DNA from: Acidimicrobiaceae bacterium
GTDB lineage: Bacteria > Actinomycetota > Acidimicrobiia > Acidimicrobiales > RAAP-2
Assembly: GCA_003142095.1 (NCBI GenBank)
Contig: PLON01000023.1
Coordinates: forward strand, 7,585 to 39,727
Direction: 5' to 3'
Length of the DNA: 32,143 bases
Shown: piece by piece, positions 31,436-32,143 of the stretch
Position numbering within the stretch: the stretch's first letter is position 1
How the letters are laid out: the number at the start of each line of letters is the position of its first letter
Program-made: the position numbers and the translations under genes
Notes under the pieces: model-generated
The model's database searches: none
What the model saw: only the letters and a program-made list of their open reading frames with translations
Told to the model about the DNA's origin: nothing

Positions 31436-31672
31436 ATGAGCCGGGTACGAGTAAGCACAACGGTCGATGGCGACCTATTAGACGAAGCACGGCGATTGCG
31501 TTCCAACGCAAATGACGCCACGTTGCTTGACGAGGCACTCGGCGCGCTTGTCGCTCGCAATCGTGCGGGTGAGATTGACGCCGCATACGTCGCGTACGAC
31601 GAGTTCCCAATTGACGAATTCGATGAATGGGGCAACCTCGCTACGTTTCATGCTGGTGCCGCCGCTTCGTGA
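31436..31672 (+). CDS. ribbon-helix-helix-type antitoxin of a MazEF-like pair
   Basis: From the ATG at 31436 the product is 78 residues. SRVRVSTTVDGDLLDEARRL and LLDEALGALVARNRAGEIDA form a short beta strand plus two helices, as in ribbon-helix-helix antitoxins. The C-terminal tail is acidic (YDEFPIDEFDEWG), as expected for binding a basic toxin. The stop overlaps the GTG of the toxin gene by four bases (GTGA). A longer frame from 31349 lacks start signals and would span the TATAAT box. Confidence 0.82.
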   Translation: MSRVRVSTTVDGDLLDEARRLRSNANDATLLDEALGALVARNRAGEIDAAYVAYDEFPIDEFDEWGNLATFHAGAAAS

Positions 31673-31998
31673 CTCCAATACCGCTAAGGGGCGAAGTCTG
31701 GTGGTGCGAGTTGCCAGAAATACAAAGAAGACCCGTGGTCGTGATTTCTCGCGACGCGGCCATCCCGAGATTGCATCGAACGTTGATTGCACCGTGCACA
31801 ACGACGATTCGTAACCTTCCGAGCGAGGTGGTCCTTGAGCCAGGAGAAGATCCAATCGATCGTCGTTGCGCGGTCAACCTCGATTCGGTTGAGAGTGTTT
31901 CGATATCGATTTTGGTGGAGAGAATTGGACGCCTCAGCGACGGGCGGATGCGCCAGATTTGCTCTGCACTTAATGTTGCGGTCAGTTGTGGAGAGTAG
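31669..31998 (+). CDS. mazF: MazF/PemK-family endoribonuclease toxin
   Basis: From the GTG at 31669, which overlaps the antitoxin stop, the product is 109 residues. Motifs are LRGEVWWCELPEIQRRPVVV, ISRDAAI, TLIAPCTTTIRNLPSEVVL and CAVNLDSVESVSISILVERI, ending LSDGRMRQICSALNVAV. This is the MazF/PemK order: a beta-barrel RNase that cuts mRNA or rRNA at short motifs. The Arg of RRPVVV and the Thr of CTTT, both near the active site in the family, are present. An in-frame ATG at 31627 would add 14 residues inside the antitoxin gene and is unlikely. Confidence 0.87.
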   Translation: MTPIPLRGEVWWCELPEIQRRPVVVISRDAAIPRLHRTLIAPCTTTIRNLPSEVVLEPGEDPIDRRCAVNLDSVESVSISILVERIGRLSDGRMRQICSALNVAVSCGE

Positions 31999-32097
31999 AC
32001 CACTCGCTGCATCAAGAAGGAGTTCGAATGAACAGATCTGGAATTGAAATTTCAGAAGTGCTGTGACCCAAAATGAGACCGGACGAACAGTTGTCAC

Positions 32098-32143
32098 CCG
32101 CCACCACTAAGGGACCACCCCTCCGCCACGAGTAAGGGACCAC
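32098..32143. repeat. tandem 21-bp repeats at the window edge, possible insertion-sequence end
   Basis: CCGCCAC(C/G)A(C/G)TAAGGGACCAC occurs at 32098-32118 and 32123-32143, with a 25-bp period and two mismatches. Repeated transposase-binding sites of about this size lie inside the ends of IS21-type and similar elements. The transposase would lie beyond the window. The stretch 31999-32097 shows no gene. Confidence 0.5.

Noticed and set aside
1-32143. CRISPR array or phage structural genes
   Set aside because: No regularly spaced repeats with unique spacers and no capsid, tail, portal or terminase-like proteins were seen.

Overview
The window reads as chromosomal DNA of a moderately GC-rich, probably monoderm actinobacterium. 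My best guess is class Acidimicrobiia. The reasons are long Thr-Thr-Thr/VPP linkers in exported proteins, Listeria-Bacteroides (InlB B-type) repeats joined to an OmpA-like tail, GTG/TTG starts and apparently leaderless toxin-antitoxin promoters. No marker gene confirms the taxon.

Layout. (1) 1-402 is the 3' end of a group II intron: the reverse transcriptase/maturase C-terminus, domain V and domain VI. (2) 0.7-11.6 kb is a surface-glycan locus. It holds an exported SGNH-fold protein, a minus-strand GT2-GT4 pair, a plus-strand Wzx-type flippase followed by GT2, GT4 and GT2 enzymes, a membrane-anchored DPM1-like GT2, and another GT4 on the minus strand. (3) 12.1-17.5 kb encodes three exported proteins: a GH26-like glycosidase with a poly-Gly/Thr linker, an InlB-repeat/OmpA-like surface protein, and a beta-propeller-like protein with a fibronectin-type tail. 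(4) 17.7-19.6 kb has an acyl carrier protein, its 4'-phosphopantetheinyl transferase and a luciferase-like flavin monooxygenase. (5) 19.6-21.0 kb has a frameshifted membrane-protein remnant next to a serine recombinase whose nucleophile Ser is Ile, and a small helical partner. (6) 21.5-23.7 kb encodes a secreted parallel beta-helix protein behind a strongly structured leader. (7) 23.8-26.7 kb has a surface-protein remnant, a hipBA module bounded by 23-bp direct repeats, a glyoxalase-like gene and a possible ATP-grasp remnant. (8) 26.7-29.7 kb is a minus-strand operon: a small C-terminal gene fragment, a MetA-family homoserine acyltransferase, a truncated MetY-type gene and a stand-alone amino-acid-type adenylation enzyme. 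(9) 29.7-32.1 kb is a toxin-antitoxin cluster: a higB remnant fused in frame to higA, a tRNA 3'-half remnant, then divergent Phd/VapC and RHH/MazF-like pairs. The window ends in tandem 21-bp repeats that resemble the end of an insertion element.

How the parts fit. The glycan locus can build a lipid-linked oligosaccharide and flip it across the membrane, and the exported enzymes and repeat proteins would act on or in the resulting cell surface. The carrier protein, its activating transferase, the adenylation enzyme, the homoserine acyltransferase and the monooxygenase together look like parts of a split, partly decayed amino-acid-on-carrier pathway; this is my main speculative system. From 19 kb onward the window is eroded accessory DNA: pseudogene fragments, recombinase, four toxin-antitoxin loci, a tRNA scar and insertion-sequence-like repeats.
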